Positions 27,654 through 37,240 are shown, counted from the stretch's first letter. The stretch: DNA of 64,000 nt from Burkholderiales bacterium (GCA_029268225.1 JAJUGJ010000003.1:62001-126000); one strand, 5' to 3'. Translations and numbers: made by a program. Notes: a model not told the origin generated them from the sequence alone.

Positions 27654-28706
27654 ATGACAAGCATTTTCCGCAAGGGCATTTTGGTCAGTTTGGCCGCGAC
27701 CGGTTTGTTGGCTGTTGCGTCGCCCGCTCAGGCGGTGTTGTTGCCAGGGTCGAATGTCATGTCGACCGTTCAGTACGGTGATTTCGCTGTCTATTCACTG
27801 GACCTGCTGGAGCAGTGCGCGGGCGCGAATGACTCGCGTTGCAAGCCCAGTGGCCCTCTGCCCATCTCTTCCAACGGTGGCTTCACCAAAACACAACTCA
27901 CGGTGTTCACCGGCGAAAACGGTGGTCCGCAATCGACCAACCAGCCTGAGCCTTTGCCCAACGGTGCGCCCGGTGACAACGCTTTTGCGTCGCCCAGCGG
28001 CCAGCAGAGTTCGACTTTTCTGATGGGTTCTGCGTTTTCGCCAGAGCCATCGCCTTCTTTCGCGGGTGACCAGGCGGGCAAGTGGGACATCAAGGTGTCT
28101 GCGCTGCGCAGTTATCTGGGCAACAACGATCTGGTGTTCATCTTTGACAACTCGCAGGAAGGGGATGCGGCCAACCAGTGGTTGCAGATCTGGGGCCAAG
28201 CCCGCGTGCTGTCGGCCGATGGCACCAACCTGCTCGGTTGTTTTGAGTTGAACAACACCTCGGCAGCTGGCTGCACCTCCACGGCGCCTGCCCAGCCCAA
28301 CGGGCCCTTTGATTTCTCCTCGCCTTATGTCACCGTGTTCACAGGTTACTGTGTGGACAAGGTGAGCGGCATTGCCTACAACCTGGGTACGGGCACGGCC
28401 ACCACCTGCGCCAACAGCAACGGCTACTATGTGAACGGCAACATCGGCAGCGCCAATGCGGACAACGCTGCCTACAGCAAGGCGCTGAACGACTTCATTT
28501 TTGCGCCGACCACGGCCGCTGATTGGGTGTTGTCGCTTGACATCCGCACCGCCAACAACAACGGCAGCGCCGAAACCCTGTGGATTTGCAGCAATTGCAA
28601 GGTGTCGACCACCACGGAAGTCTCCGAGCCTGCTTCGCTCGCCCTGCTGGGTGCAGCGCTGATGGGAGGCGCCTACGTCTCGCGCCGTCGCTCGCGTCAG
28701 GCTTGA
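27654..28706 (+). CDS. PEP-CTERM surface protein
   Basis: A 350-residue exported protein. It starts with a signal peptide ending near AVASPAQAV and ends in a PEP-CTERM-type sorting signal: a SEPASLALLGAALMGG stretch with a short hydrophobic helix, then an Arg cluster SRRRSRQA. Here SEP stands in place of the usual PEP. Such proteins are processed by an exosortase (XrtB type in exopolysaccharide producers) and handed to the envelope or the exopolysaccharide matrix. The body is a beta-rich, Gly/Asn-rich region with six Cys residues that could pair. No exosortase gene is in the window; the EpsD-F-G genes at the left edge belong to the same kind of system. Confidence 0.85.
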   Translation: MTSIFRKGILVSLAATGLLAVASPAQAVLLPGSNVMSTVQYGDFAVYSLDLLEQCAGANDSRCKPSGPLPISSNGGFTKTQLTVFTGENGGPQSTNQPEPLPNGAPGDNAFASPSGQQSSTFLMGSAFSPEPSPSFAGDQAGKWDIKVSALRSYLGNNDLVFIFDNSQEGDAANQWLQIWGQARVLSADGTNLLGCFELNNTSAAGCTSTAPAQPNGPFDFSSPYVTVFTGYCVDKVSGIAYNLGTGTATTCANSNGYYVNGNIGSANADNAAYSKALNDFIFAPTTAADWVLSLDIRTANNNGSAETLWICSNCKVSTTTEVSEPASLALLGAALMGGAYVSRRRSRQA

Positions 28707-28755
28707 GATCTGGATCCGCGCTTCGGGCTGTGATGCCCGGCCGCGCTGATCACCA

Positions 28756-28780
28756 CCCCGCTGCGGCGGGGTTTTTTCTT
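28756..28780 (+). terminator. Terminator of the PEP-CTERM gene
   Basis: Stem CCCCGC (28756-28761) with GCGGGG (28766-28771), four-base loop, then TTTTTT. A textbook Rho-independent terminator. Confidence 0.9.
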
Positions 28781-28799
28781 TCCGAGCCACTCCGGCCGT

Positions 28800-31052
28800 A
28801 TGCTCACGATCTTGGCGGGCACAGTGCCCGGGCGGTTGCAGCAAGTGGACGAGAACTGGAAAGACGGATGGCGCACCCTCCTTCAGCATGAAGGGGCCAT
28901 GAATGGCGTGCGCGCCTTGCTGGCCCTGGCCTGCGTGCTGGCAGTGGGCTGGTGGGCGGGGCGACAAGATGAGTTGATGCCCGTTCTGCTGGGCGTGATC
29001 GCCAGTGCCCTGACCGAGACCGACGACAACTGGCGTGGCCGCTTGCGGGCGCAGTTGATGGCGCTGGGGGCATTTGTGATGATGGCGTGGGCGGTGTGGC
29101 TCACCCTGCCGTGGCCCATCCTGCTCATGACCGTGCTGGCGCTGTCGGCCTTTGGCCTGACGATGCTGGGGGCGCTCAGCGAGCGCTATCGTGCGATCGC
29201 GTTTGGGTCGCTCGTTTTGTTCATCTACGTGGCCATGTCGGCGCGCACCAGTCGCCTGCATGCGCTGGATGTGACGCCTTTGATGCTGGCTGGGGCCGCC
29301 TGGTATGGCTTGGTGTCGGTGCTCTGGGCGGCGCTGCTGCCGCAGCCCCCGGTGCGTCACCGTCTGTCGCAGTTGTACGCCTTGTTGGGCGAGTACCTGC
29401 ACCTGAAGGCGCAGTTGCTGGAGCCGGTGCGCGATGCCGACCGGGCGCAGCGTCGCATGGCGCTGGCGCTGCACAACGGCCGGGTGGTGGAAAGCCTGGG
29501 GGGCACGAAGGAGGCGATCTTCAGCCGTTTGGGCAAGCGGCGTCCACCGCCCTGGTTGCAGACGGCGATGCGGCAGTACCTGGCCGCGCAAGACATCCAC
29601 GAGCGTGCCAGTTCGTCGCACGAGCATTACGAGTTGCTGGCCGATGCGTTCTTTCACAGTGATGCGCTGTACCGCTGTCAGCGGGTGCTGGCGTTGACGG
29701 GGGACCAGGCCTTGAAGCTGTCGGTCGCCATGGCCCAACGCCGCAGCCCCGAGCATCACGGCGCCACGGCACGGGCGATCGAAGACATGCAGGCGGCGAT
29801 TGCGCACCTGTCACATGGGCAGGCGGCCAGTCGTTCCTTGCGGGCTTTGCAAGCCTTGGGTGACAACCTCACGGCTTTGGCACAGGTGTTCCGCACGGTG
29901 CTGGAGCCGGAGCAGGGCGAGGTGGATCAGAGCCTGCTGGACACCCACCCGCGCACGCTGGGGGAGGCTTGGCGGCGTTTGCGTGTGCAGCTGAGCCTGC
30001 GCTCGGTGTTGTGTCGCCATGCCCTGCGGCTCAGCGTGTCCCTGATGGTGGGGTGCGGGGTGATGTGGCTCACGGACGACCCGCACGGTTTCTGGATCTT
30101 GCTGACCATCGTGTTCGTGAGCCAGCCGCAGTACGCGGCCACCCTGACCAAGTTGACCCAGCGGGTGATGGGCACGGTGATTGGGCTGGCGCTGGCCTGG
30201 GCCTTGATCCGTCTGTTCCCAGGGGCGGTGATGCAATCGGCCTTGCTGGTGGTGGCGGGCGCGGTGTTTCTGGGCTCGCGGCGCACCAACTATGTGGTGT
30301 CTACCAGCGCGGTCACCACGCTTTTGTTGTTGAGCTTTCACCAGATGGGCATGGCGCAGGGTGTGATCCCGGCGCGTTTGCTCGATACCGTGTTGGGCGG
30401 GGCGATTGCAGCCGTGGCCGCCTGGCGGGTGTGGCCGAACTGGCAGGCGCGCCAGTGGCCTCATCTGGCGGCGCAGGCCTTGCGCACCCAGGCGCGATAC
30501 CTGCATGACATCCTGCTGCAGTATCAGACGGGCAAGCAAGACCATCTGGCCTATCGCCTGGCGCGGCGCAATGCCCACAAGGCCGATGCGGCGCTGTCCA
30601 ACGCCTTGTCGGCCATGCTCAAGGAGCCGGTGCGGGTGCGCCTGGACACGGCGGTGTGCGGGCGCTTTCTGACCTTGTCACACACCGTGCTCAACTATCT
30701 CTCGGCTCTGGGAGCGCATCGCAGTGAAGTGTCGTTGCAGGCCTGCAGCGAGACGGTGCTGGCGCAGGCCGATCGCCTGCAGGCGGCTTTGGGCATCCTG
30801 GCCGATGCGCTGGAGGCACGCGAGGCCAGCCCGCCAGCGGTGGCGTCGGCGCTGCTGCACAACGATCTGAGTGACGCCGACAGCGAGGCGGGGCTGGCAG
30901 CCATGTCGCGCACCGAACGCTTGCTGCACACGCAGCTCACCCTGGCGTTGCGCCTGGTGCCGCCTTTGCAGGACGAGGTCTGGCGCTTGAAAGGCTGGGC
31001 GCCTGCGCTCAACGCGTCTGCGCCGTCCGTCGCTGCCAACCCAGCCAGATGA
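28800..31052 (+). CDS. FUSC-family membrane protein (YccS-like)
   Basis: A 750-residue inner-membrane protein with two blocks of hydrophobic helices (about 30-200 and 400-560) separated by a cytoplasmic helical region, the FUSC layout seen in YccS and YhfK and in aromatic acid exporters. The substrate is unknown. Its stop overlaps the convergent MFS gene by 44 bases. A terminator just upstream separates it from the PEP-CTERM gene. The ATG at 28800 has only a weak ribosome site, so an internal start is possible. Confidence 0.82.
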   Translation: MLTILAGTVPGRLQQVDENWKDGWRTLLQHEGAMNGVRALLALACVLAVGWWAGRQDELMPVLLGVIASALTETDDNWRGRLRAQLMALGAFVMMAWAVWLTLPWPILLMTVLALSAFGLTMLGALSERYRAIAFGSLVLFIYVAMSARTSRLHALDVTPLMLAGAAWYGLVSVLWAALLPQPPVRHRLSQLYALLGEYLHLKAQLLEPVRDADRAQRRMALALHNGRVVESLGGTKEAIFSRLGKRRPPPWLQTAMRQYLAAQDIHERASSSHEHYELLADAFFHSDALYRCQRVLALTGDQALKLSVAMAQRRSPEHHGATARAIEDMQAAIAHLSHGQAASRSLRALQALGDNLTALAQVFRTVLEPEQGEVDQSLLDTHPRTLGEAWRRLRVQLSLRSVLCRHALRLSVSLMVGCGVMWLTDDPHGFWILLTIVFVSQPQYAATLTKLTQRVMGTVIGLALAWALIRLFPGAVMQSALLVVAGAVFLGSRRTNYVVSTSAVTTLLLLSFHQMGMAQGVIPARLLDTVLGGAIAAVAAWRVWPNWQARQWPHLAAQALRTQARYLHDILLQYQTGKQDHLAYRLARRNAHKADAALSNALSAMLKEPVRVRLDTAVCGRFLTLSHTVLNYLSALGAHRSEVSLQACSETVLAQADRLQAALGILADALEAREASPPAVASALLHNDLSDADSEAGLAAMSRTERLLHTQLTLALRLVPPLQDEVWRLKGWAPALNASAPSVAANPAR

Positions 31053-32181
31053 GGGCCAGGCCCGTCAGGCCGACGGGCAGCAGCGAGCCCAGGTTCAGCC
31101 AGGTCCAGCCTTGGGTGGTGATCAGGGCTCCCGAGGCAAACGAGGTGATGGCCATCACGCCAAACACGCAGAAATTGATGGCCGCTTGCGCCTTGTCTTT
31201 TTCCTCCGGCCGGTAGGCTTGCATGGCCAGGGTGGTGCTGCCAGTGAACAGGAAGTTCCAGCCGACGCCCAGCAGGAAGAGCGCCACCGCGAACTGGTGC
31301 AGGTCTTGCCCTGACAGCGCGATGCAGATGCAGGCCAGGTTCAAGACCACACCCGCGCCCATGATGGTCAGCACGCCGTGGCGTTTGATGAGGTGGCCGG
31401 TGACAAAGCCCGGCGCGAACATGCCGATGACGTGCCACTCCAGCACGAAGGCAGCGTCGTCAAAGGGCATGCCGCACACCTGCATGGCCAAGGGCGTGGC
31501 GGCCATCAGCAGGTTCATCACCCCATAGCCCAGGGCGGCCCCCACGGTCGAGACGATGAACACCGGTTGGAGCATGATGTCGCGCAGCGGGCGGCCGGTG
31601 TCGGCGCCTTTGGCCTGCCGCACGGCGGGCGGGAACTGGATGCCCATCATCACCGCCATCGACAACAAGGCCACCACCGCCAGGGCCAGGTAGGCGCCCA
31701 AGAAGGGCGTGCCCAGGCCATCGCGGGTGTACTTGGCGAGGTTGGGGCCGATGACCGCACCCAGCAGACCGCCGGCCAGCACCAGGGAGACGGCTTTCTC
31801 GCGGAAGGCCGGGGTGGCCAGTTCGCCGGCAGCGAAGCGGTACAGCTGGCCGTTGGCGCTGTAGTAGCCAGCCACCACGGTGGCGGTGACCAGCAACCAG
31901 AAGCTGTGCAGCCACAGCGCCAGGGCGCACAGCAGCGCCGAGCCCAGCGCCACCGCCAGCCCCAACTGGAACGACACCTGCCGGCCCCAGCGTTGCTGGC
32001 TGCGCGCGACCAGCCCGGTGGACAGGGCGCCACCGACCACATAGCCCATCACGGGCAGGGTGGCCATCCAACCCGCGGGGGCCAGGCTGAAGCCCACCAG
32101 GCCGTTGATGGCGATGAAGACGACGTTGTTGGTGAGGAAGAGCCCCTGGGCCGCAGCCAGAAGCCAGAGGTTCTTGTTCAT
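31009..32181 (-). CDS. MFS transporter
   Basis: A 390-residue major-facilitator-type protein with about 12 hydrophobic segments. Loop 2-3 carries a QQRWGRQVSFQ element similar to the usual GxxxDRxGRR motif. Substrate unknown. It has its own upstream region of 88 bases after the LysR gene, on the same strand, containing an ATACC-N6-GGTAT inverted repeat at about 32218-32233 that might be an operator. Confidence 0.85.
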   Translation of the reverse strand: MNKNLWLLAAAQGLFLTNNVVFIAINGLVGFSLAPAGWMATLPVMGYVVGGALSTGLVARSQQRWGRQVSFQLGLAVALGSALLCALALWLHSFWLLVTATVVAGYYSANGQLYRFAAGELATPAFREKAVSLVLAGGLLGAVIGPNLAKYTRDGLGTPFLGAYLALAVVALLSMAVMMGIQFPPAVRQAKGADTGRPLRDIMLQPVFIVSTVGAALGYGVMNLLMAATPLAMQVCGMPFDDAAFVLEWHVIGMFAPGFVTGHLIKRHGVLTIMGAGVVLNLACICIALSGQDLHQFAVALFLLGVGWNFLFTGSTTLAMQAYRPEEKDKAQAAINFCVFGVMAITSFASGALITTQGWTWLNLGSLLPVGLTGLALIWLGWQRRTAQTR

Positions 32182-32269
32182 GGAAACCGCCGATGGAAGG
32201 AAGAGGGCTGACGCATGATACCGGTTGGGGTATGGTGTGCGTGCCAGGTGGGAGATGGGCCGACTGGGC

Positions 32270-33220
32270 TCAGGGGGATGTCAAGGCCGCTTCGAGCATG
32301 TCGATGAACACGCGGGTCTTGGCCGGCATCAGCTTGCGTCCCGGGAACACTGCCCACGCGGTGTGTGAGGGCAGGCACCAATCGGGCAGCACCCGGCGCA
32401 GTTCGCCTCGCTGCAGCCAGGGTTGGGCGAACAGGTCGGGCACCGCGGTGATGCCCGCGCCGGAGCGCGCCAGAATCAGCAGCAACTCCGGCTGGTTGGC
32501 CATGACACGGCTGGGTGGTGAGCCTTCCCAGCGGTCCTCGCCGCGCGTCAGCACCCAGTGACCGGGCTCGGTGCTGTCGCTGGCTCGGCCCGGCAGGCGA
32601 ACCGTGTCGTGCTGCAACAGGCTTTCCGGGCACGTCGGCTCCCCATGCTCGGCCAGATAGCTCGGCGAGGCATACAGCCCGTTGGTGAACACGGTCAGGC
32701 GGCGCGCGGCCAGCAGGGCGTCGTCGGGCAGGGCGCCCATGCGCACGGCCACGTCAAAGCCTTCGCCCAGCAGGTCCACCCGCCGGGGCGACAGGTCCAA
32801 CTCCAGGGTGATGCGCGGGTGCAGGGCCACGAAGGCGGCCAGCATGTCGGCCAGCAGCAGGGTGGCAAAGTCGCTGGGCATGGACACGCGCAAGCGGCCG
32901 CTGGGGGCTGCCTGCCGGTGCTCGCGCAAGGCGGTGACGGCTTCCACCTCGGCGGCCACCTGGCGGGCGTGCTCCAGCAGCAACTGCCCGAACTCCGTGA
33001 GGGTTTGGCGCCGGGTGGTGCGCAGCAACAGGCGTTCGCCCAGGTGGGATTCCAGCCACGCGATGCGGCGCGACACGGTGGATTTGGGCAGGCCCAGGCG
33101 CTCTGCGGCGCGGCTGAAGCTGCCCAGGTCGGCCACACGGGCAAAGATCAGCAGGTCGTTGGCCTCGATGCCTGCGGTGGATTCGGTATATTGTTCCAAT
33201 GGTGGATCAATGTTAACCAT
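32270..33220 (-). CDS. LysR-family regulator
   Basis: A 316-residue LysR-type transcription factor. The winged-helix domain is residues 21-80, with the recognition helix in SFSRAAERLGLPKSTVSRRI, and an effector-binding domain follows (about 110-310). It is divergent from the azoreductase gene with 71 bases between the starts, so it probably controls that gene and itself. The azoreductase-pirin neighbourhood suggests a response to quinones, azo compounds or other electrophiles; the inducer is unknown. Confidence 0.9.
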   Translation of the reverse strand: MVNIDPPLEQYTESTAGIEANDLLIFARVADLGSFSRAAERLGLPKSTVSRRIAWLESHLGERLLLRTTRRQTLTEFGQLLLEHARQVAAEVEAVTALREHRQAAPSGRLRVSMPSDFATLLLADMLAAFVALHPRITLELDLSPRRVDLLGEGFDVAVRMGALPDDALLAARRLTVFTNGLYASPSYLAEHGEPTCPESLLQHDTVRLPGRASDSTEPGHWVLTRGEDRWEGSPPSRVMANQPELLLILARSGAGITAVPDLFAQPWLQRGELRRVLPDWCLPSHTAWAVFPGRKLMPAKTRVFIDMLEAALTSP

Positions 33221-33291
33221 TTGAGGCTCTTATCAGGTGAATTGTTGAGGAATAAAGTTCATTCATCGACTCACCCACTTGGAGCCCTCTC

Positions 33292-33891
33292 ATGAAGATC
33301 CTGCAAATCAATTCCAGCGCCCGCGTTGAAGGTGCCAACTCCACCCGTTTGGCCAACACCGTCTCCGCCCGCCTGCAAGCCAAGAACCCCGGTGCCAGCG
33401 TCACCGTGCGCGATCTGGCCGTCACCCCGCACCCGGTGCTGGACGCCGCGGCCCTGGGCGCTCTGTTTACCCCCGCCGACCAGCGCACCCCCGAGCAAGC
33501 CGCTCGCGTGGCTCTGGACGACGCACTGATCGCCGAGGTGCAAGCCCACGACGTGATCGTGCTGGGCGTGCCGATGTACAACTTCGGTGTACCCGTGCAA
33601 CTGAAGACCTGGCTGGACGCCATCGCCCGCGCCGGCGTGACCTTCCGCTACACCGCCAACGGTCCGGAAGGTCTCATCCAGGGCAAGAAGGTGTACGTGG
33701 CCTTCGCCCGCGGTGGCATCTACCGTGGCACCCCGGCCGATTCGCAAACCCCGTACATCCAGACCATTCTGGGCTTCCTGGGCATGACCGATGTGAAGTA
33801 CATCTACGCCGAAGGCTTGGCCATGGGCCCCGAGGCCGTGGACAAGGGCTTCACCCAGGCCGAAGACGACCTGCTGGCCGCCCTGGGTTGA
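33292..33891 (+). CDS. azoR: FMN-dependent NADH:quinone/azo reductase
   Basis: A 199-residue flavodoxin-fold reductase like E. coli AzoR, using NADH to reduce quinones and azo bonds. [11 protein letters not shown] begins the FMN loop, and the conserved [16 protein letters not shown] (about 94-109) and FARGGIYRG are typical. GGAG lies 8 bases before the ATG. It is divergent from a LysR gene and followed after 45 bases by pirin, likely a small stress operon. Confidence 0.93.
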   Translation: MKILQINSSARVEGANSTRLANTVSARLQAKNPGASVTVRDLAVTPHPVLDAAALGALFTPADQRTPEQAARVALDDALIAEVQAHDVIVLGVPMYNFGVPVQLKTWLDAIARAGVTFRYTANGPEGLIQGKKVYVAFARGGIYRGTPADSQTPYIQTILGFLGMTDVKYIYAEGLAMGPEAVDKGFTQAEDDLLAALG

Positions 33892-33936
33892 TACGCTCAC
33901 GCGCCTGCCCTGCACATTTGGATTGGAGATGACACC

Positions 33937-34800
33937 ATGAACAGTTCCGACACCGCATTGCCAGTGCAACAGCCTCGCACGGTCGAGCACCTGATCGTGG
34001 GGCATCCCACCTCGGATGGGGCAGGCGTGAAGTTGACGCGGGTGCTGACGCAGAACCTACAGCGCCGGCTCGACCCTTACTTGATGCTCGACGCCTTTGG
34101 CAGCGACAACCCTGATGACTACATCGCCGGATTTCCTGACCACCCGCACCGCGGTTTCGAGACCATCACCTACATGATCGCGGGCCGCATGCTGCACCGC
34201 GACAGCGCCGGCCACGAAGGTCTGCTGGAGAACGGTGGGGTGCAGTGGATGACCGCCGGCCGCGGGGTGATCCATTCCGAGATCCCGCAGCAGGAACGCG
34301 GCGTGATGGAAGGCTTTCAGCTGTGGCTGAACCTGCCGGGCAAGGACAAGATGTCGGCGCCTTGGTATCGGGATTTTGGTGCCGCGGAGTTGCCGCGTTT
34401 CACGCTGGACAACGGTGTGGTGGTGACCGTGATCGCAGGCCAGAGTCATGGGGTGACCGGCGCAGTCACGCGCGAAGCAACCGCACCGACCTACCTGGAT
34501 GTGCACCTGCCCGCGGGCGCGCGCTTCGAGCAGACGCTGCCTGCCGCGCACAATGCCTTCGTCTATGTGTACCGTGGCGAAGCGCGCTTGGGCGACACGG
34601 CAGTGCCGGTGCAGCGCATGGCGATCTTGCGCAACGAGGGCGATGGCGTCGTGATCGAGGCGCAGGCCGACACCCGTTTGCTCCTGATCGCAGGCCAGCC
34701 CTTGAATGAGCCGATTGCGCAGTACGGGCCGTTTGTGATGAACACCCAGCAAGAGATCTATCAGGCGGTCAACGACTTCCGCGCCGGACGACTGGCCTGA
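33937..34800 (+). CDS. Pirin family protein
   Basis: A 287-residue cupin with the metal-site motif HPHRGFETITYMI (about 67-79) and the downstream GRGVIHSE (about 108-115) providing further ligands. Bacterial pirins may act as quercetin dioxygenase-like enzymes or redox sensors. It follows azoR and precedes a two-way terminator. Confidence 0.92.
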   Translation: MNSSDTALPVQQPRTVEHLIVGHPTSDGAGVKLTRVLTQNLQRRLDPYLMLDAFGSDNPDDYIAGFPDHPHRGFETITYMIAGRMLHRDSAGHEGLLENGGVQWMTAGRGVIHSEIPQQERGVMEGFQLWLNLPGKDKMSAPWYRDFGAAELPRFTLDNGVVVTVIAGQSHGVTGAVTREATAPTYLDVHLPAGARFEQTLPAAHNAFVYVYRGEARLGDTAVPVQRMAILRNEGDGVVIEAQADTRLLLIAGQPLNEPIAQYGPFVMNTQQEIYQAVNDFRAGRLA

Positions 34801-34851
34801 TTGCCAGCGGTGGCGCCAGACGTCGCCAGGTGGGTGTGTCACCGTCCAACA

Positions 34852-34885
34852 CAAAGGGCCCGTGCGTGCGCAACGGGCCCTTGCC
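34852..34885. terminator. Bidirectional terminator between pirin and porin
   Basis: An 8-bp stem (GGGCCCGT at 34856-34863 and ACGGGCCC at 34873-34880) with a short run of A before it and TT after. On the minus strand the hairpin is followed by TTTGTG, so it can serve the porin; on the plus strand it is weaker. Confidence 0.65.
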
Positions 34886-34902
34886 ATGTCACCGACGCTT
34901 CA

Positions 34903-36024
34903 TCAGAAGGCGTGACGGATGCCGGTGGCGAAGCCGAGTTGGTTGCCGCCCGCCAGCGTGGTGCCGCCTGCGGCCGCGTTGCTCACCGACAGGGTCTGGG
35001 TGCCGCTGTTGTCGATGCTGCCTGCCGTGGCGTACAGGGCCGTGCGCTTGGACAAGGCGTAGGTGCCACGCACTGCGAACAACAGCGACTTGTTGGCGCT
35101 GTCCTTGGACCGGAGGTGGAAGACCTGGCCGTCCACGGTCAGCTTGGGGGTGACCGGGTAGGCTGCGCCCATGTACCACATGTCGCTGCGCTTGGCCGTG
35201 GTGATGCCGTCGTGTTGCTTGGCGCTGCTGCCGTCGTTGTCACGGCTCAGCAGGCCGGCGCCCAACTTCACGCCCGCGACTTTGGCATAGGCCCCCAGCG
35301 AGATGCGACGGTCGGTGAGATCAGAGCTGGTCAGGCCGGCCGGGGCCCAGGAACCTGCACCGCCCCGGATTTCGTCCACGGCCAAGGCGGCACCCCAGGT
35401 GGGCGAGTCGTACTTCAGCAGGGCGGACCATTCACGGCAGGCCTTCTTGTCGGCGGCATTCTCTCCGCCGCAGTTGGTGCCGCCCGGGTTGCCGGCGGTC
35501 GACGTGTCACGGCCGGTGCTGTAGGTGCCGCCCACCGTCACGCCCGAGAACGTGCCCAGGTAGCCAATGGCGTTGTCGGTGCGGGCATTCGGGATGTAGA
35601 CATCCAGCGAGCCCGAACCGAAGGCATTGGGGCCCAGGATGTCCGAGCCCAGCAGGCCGTGGAACAGCATCGTGTACTGGCGACCCAGCATCACCGAGCC
35701 CCAGTTGCCGCTCAGGTTCACGAAGGCCTGACGGCCGAACAGGCGGTTGCCCTGGTTGAAGGAGCCCGTGTCGGCGCCAAAGCCCGATTCCAGCGTGAAG
35801 CCGGCGCGCAGGCCGCCCCCCAGGTCTTCCGTGCCGCGCAATCCGAAGCGCGATGGCACCGAGCCCGTCAGGCCTGGCATGCGAGTGAGGCTGTCGCCAT
35901 TCGGACCGGTTTTCGACAGGTGTTCCACCGCCACATCAACGATGCCGTACAGCGTCACGCTGCTTTGTGCGCTGGCAGCCGAACCGAGCAACGCCAGGCC
36001 GGCGCCAATCACATACTTGTTCAT
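34903..36024 (-). CDS. Gram-negative general porin
   Basis: A 373-residue trimeric porin of the Burkholderiales type (Porin_4). The start at 36024 has GGAG six bases upstream and gives a signal peptide ending at AASAQ; an ORF extending further upstream is not coding. The mature protein starts with SSVTLYGIVDVAVEHL, typical for this family, has the loop 3-type region near GSVMLGRQYTMLF, and ends in an aromatic residue (RHAF). It is divergent from the TRAP operon with palindromic operator-like sites between them, so outer-membrane entry and inner-membrane uptake of the same solute may be co-regulated. Confidence 0.93.
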   Translation of the reverse strand: MNKYVIGAGLALLGSAASAQSSVTLYGIVDVAVEHLSKTGPNGDSLTRMPGLTGSVPSRFGLRGTEDLGGGLRAGFTLESGFGADTGSFNQGNRLFGRQAFVNLSGNWGSVMLGRQYTMLFHGLLGSDILGPNAFGSGSLDVYIPNARTDNAIGYLGTFSGVTVGGTYSTGRDTSTAGNPGGTNCGGENAADKKACREWSALLKYDSPTWGAALAVDEIRGGAGSWAPAGLTSSDLTDRRISLGAYAKVAGVKLGAGLLSRDNDGSSAKQHDGITTAKRSDMWYMGAAYPVTPKLTVDGQVFHLRSKDSANKSLLFAVRGTYALSKRTALYATAGSIDNSGTQTLSVSNAAAGGTTLAGGNQLGFATGIRHAF

Positions 36025-36077
36025 GAAATCTCCAGATATCAATAGGCTTGAATGAATGTGTGCGTGCGAATTTGGTT

Positions 36078-36098
36078 GTGCACTGACGATCAGTGTAC
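36078..36098. promoter_or_regulatory. Operator-like palindrome 1 (porin/TRAP)
   Basis: CACTGA at 36081-36086 and TCAGTG at 36090-36095 form a perfect inverted repeat with a three-base centre, and two of the three bases flanking on each side also match. The extended form reads GTRCACTGA-N3-TCAGTGYAC. It lies just upstream of the porin start. Confidence 0.5.
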
Positions 36099-36143
36099 GA
36101 ATGATGTGCTTGAACACACACTCGGGCTAACCCCTGTGTTTTC

Positions 36144-36157
36144 TTGATGTAGCTCAA
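36144..36157. promoter_or_regulatory. FNR/ANR-type box candidate
   Basis: TTGATGTAGCTCAA matches the FNR-family consensus TTGAT-N4-ATCAA at nine of ten positions. It lies between the porin and the TRAP genes. It may be chance; a scan would be needed. Confidence 0.35.
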
Positions 36158-36212
36158 GGGAAACCCCTAAGAGATTTCCGGTCATTCCATTCCTACACTG
36201 ACCGTTCGTTTG

Positions 36213-36228
36213 CTGATCATCAGTACAC
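36213..36228. promoter_or_regulatory. Operator-like site 2 (porin/TRAP)
   Basis: CTGATCATCAGTACAC shares 14 of 16 bases with site 1 read on the other strand (CTGATCGTCAGTGCAC), so both could bind one regulator. CTGAT-C-ATCAG is itself palindromic. It lies 24 bases upstream of the dctP start codon and could cover the promoter. Confidence 0.5.
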
Positions 36229-36251
36229 TTTGTATTACCGAGGAGCTTCGC

Positions 36252-37226
36252 ATGCACGCCATTCCCTCTCTGCGCACCCTGATCAGCGGTGTGGTTCTGT
36301 CGACGCTGGCCCTGGGCGCCCAGGCACAGGCACTCAAGCTGGGTCACATCGTTCCGCCGACCCACGTGTGGCACAAAGTGGCCCTGCAGATCTCGGCTGA
36401 CCTGGAAAAAGCCTCGGGCGGCAAGATGAAGATCGCCGTGAGCCCGCTGCAAAAGCTGGGCAACGAAGGTCAGATGATCAACCTGATGCAGGCGGGCGCC
36501 CAGCAGTTCGGCATCTTCACCGTGGGCGGCCTGTCCAACCGTGAAGAGTCCTTCCAGGCCTGGTCGCTGCCCTATGTTTTCAAGGACGTGGCCCACGCCT
36601 CGCGCGCGGCCAGCACCCCCGCTGCCAAGGAAATGCTCAAGCGTCTGGACCAGCATGGTCTGGTGGGCCTGGGCTACGCCTTCGCCGGTCAGCGCCACGT
36701 GCTGTCGGTGCAACCGGTGGTTTCGGCCAAGGACTTGGTCAACAAGAAAGTGCGCTCCTTCCCCAGCCCCATCTACAACGACTGGTGGACGGCCAACGGC
36801 GCTGCCCCCACGGCGATGCCTTTGTCTGAAGTGGCCCCCTCGCTCACCACCAAGTTGCTCGACGCTGTGGACGTGGACCTTGACGCGCTTGTCGGACTCA
36901 AGTTCCACCAACAGGCACCCAATCTGACCCTGACCAACCACATGGCCTTCCCCTCGGTCATCGTGGTGTCCAAGAAGTGGTGGAGCACCCGCACACCTGC
37001 CGAGCGCGACATGATCACCAAGGTCGTCGCCAATGCCGAGAAGGCGGGCTACCAGTTGGCCGTTCAGGCCGAAGCCGACAACCTGACCAAGGCCAAGGCC
37101 GACGGCGCCAAGGTCGTGAACGCCGACTTGCAGTCCTTCCAGGCCGTGGGTGCCAAGGTGCGTGACAAGTACACCGCCAAGAACCCGCTGATCAAGGCCT
37201 TCTACGACCAGGCCAAGGGTCTGTGA
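36252..37226 (+). CDS. dctP: TRAP transporter periplasmic binding protein (DctP)
   Basis: A 324-residue solute-binding protein with a signal peptide ending at LGAQAQA. Family landmarks are LKLGHIVPPTHVWHK at the mature start, and RHVLSVQPVVSAKDLVNKKV near the middle with the ligand-contacting Arg in KKVRSFPSP. A GAGGAG ribosome site lies 6 bases before the ATG at 36252; a longer upstream frame lacks one. Ligands of TRAP systems are mostly organic acids; the specific one is not clear. First gene of dctP-dctQ-dctM. Confidence 0.93.
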   Translation: MHAIPSLRTLISGVVLSTLALGAQAQALKLGHIVPPTHVWHKVALQISADLEKASGGKMKIAVSPLQKLGNEGQMINLMQAGAQQFGIFTVGGLSNREESFQAWSLPYVFKDVAHASRAASTPAAKEMLKRLDQHGLVGLGYAFAGQRHVLSVQPVVSAKDLVNKKVRSFPSPIYNDWWTANGAAPTAMPLSEVAPSLTTKLLDAVDVDLDALVGLKFHQQAPNLTLTNHMAFPSVIVVSKKWWSTRTPAERDMITKVVANAEKAGYQLAVQAEADNLTKAKADGAKVVNADLQSFQAVGAKVRDKYTAKNPLIKAFYDQAKGL

Positions 37227-37240
37227 GAGAGAGGGGCGCC

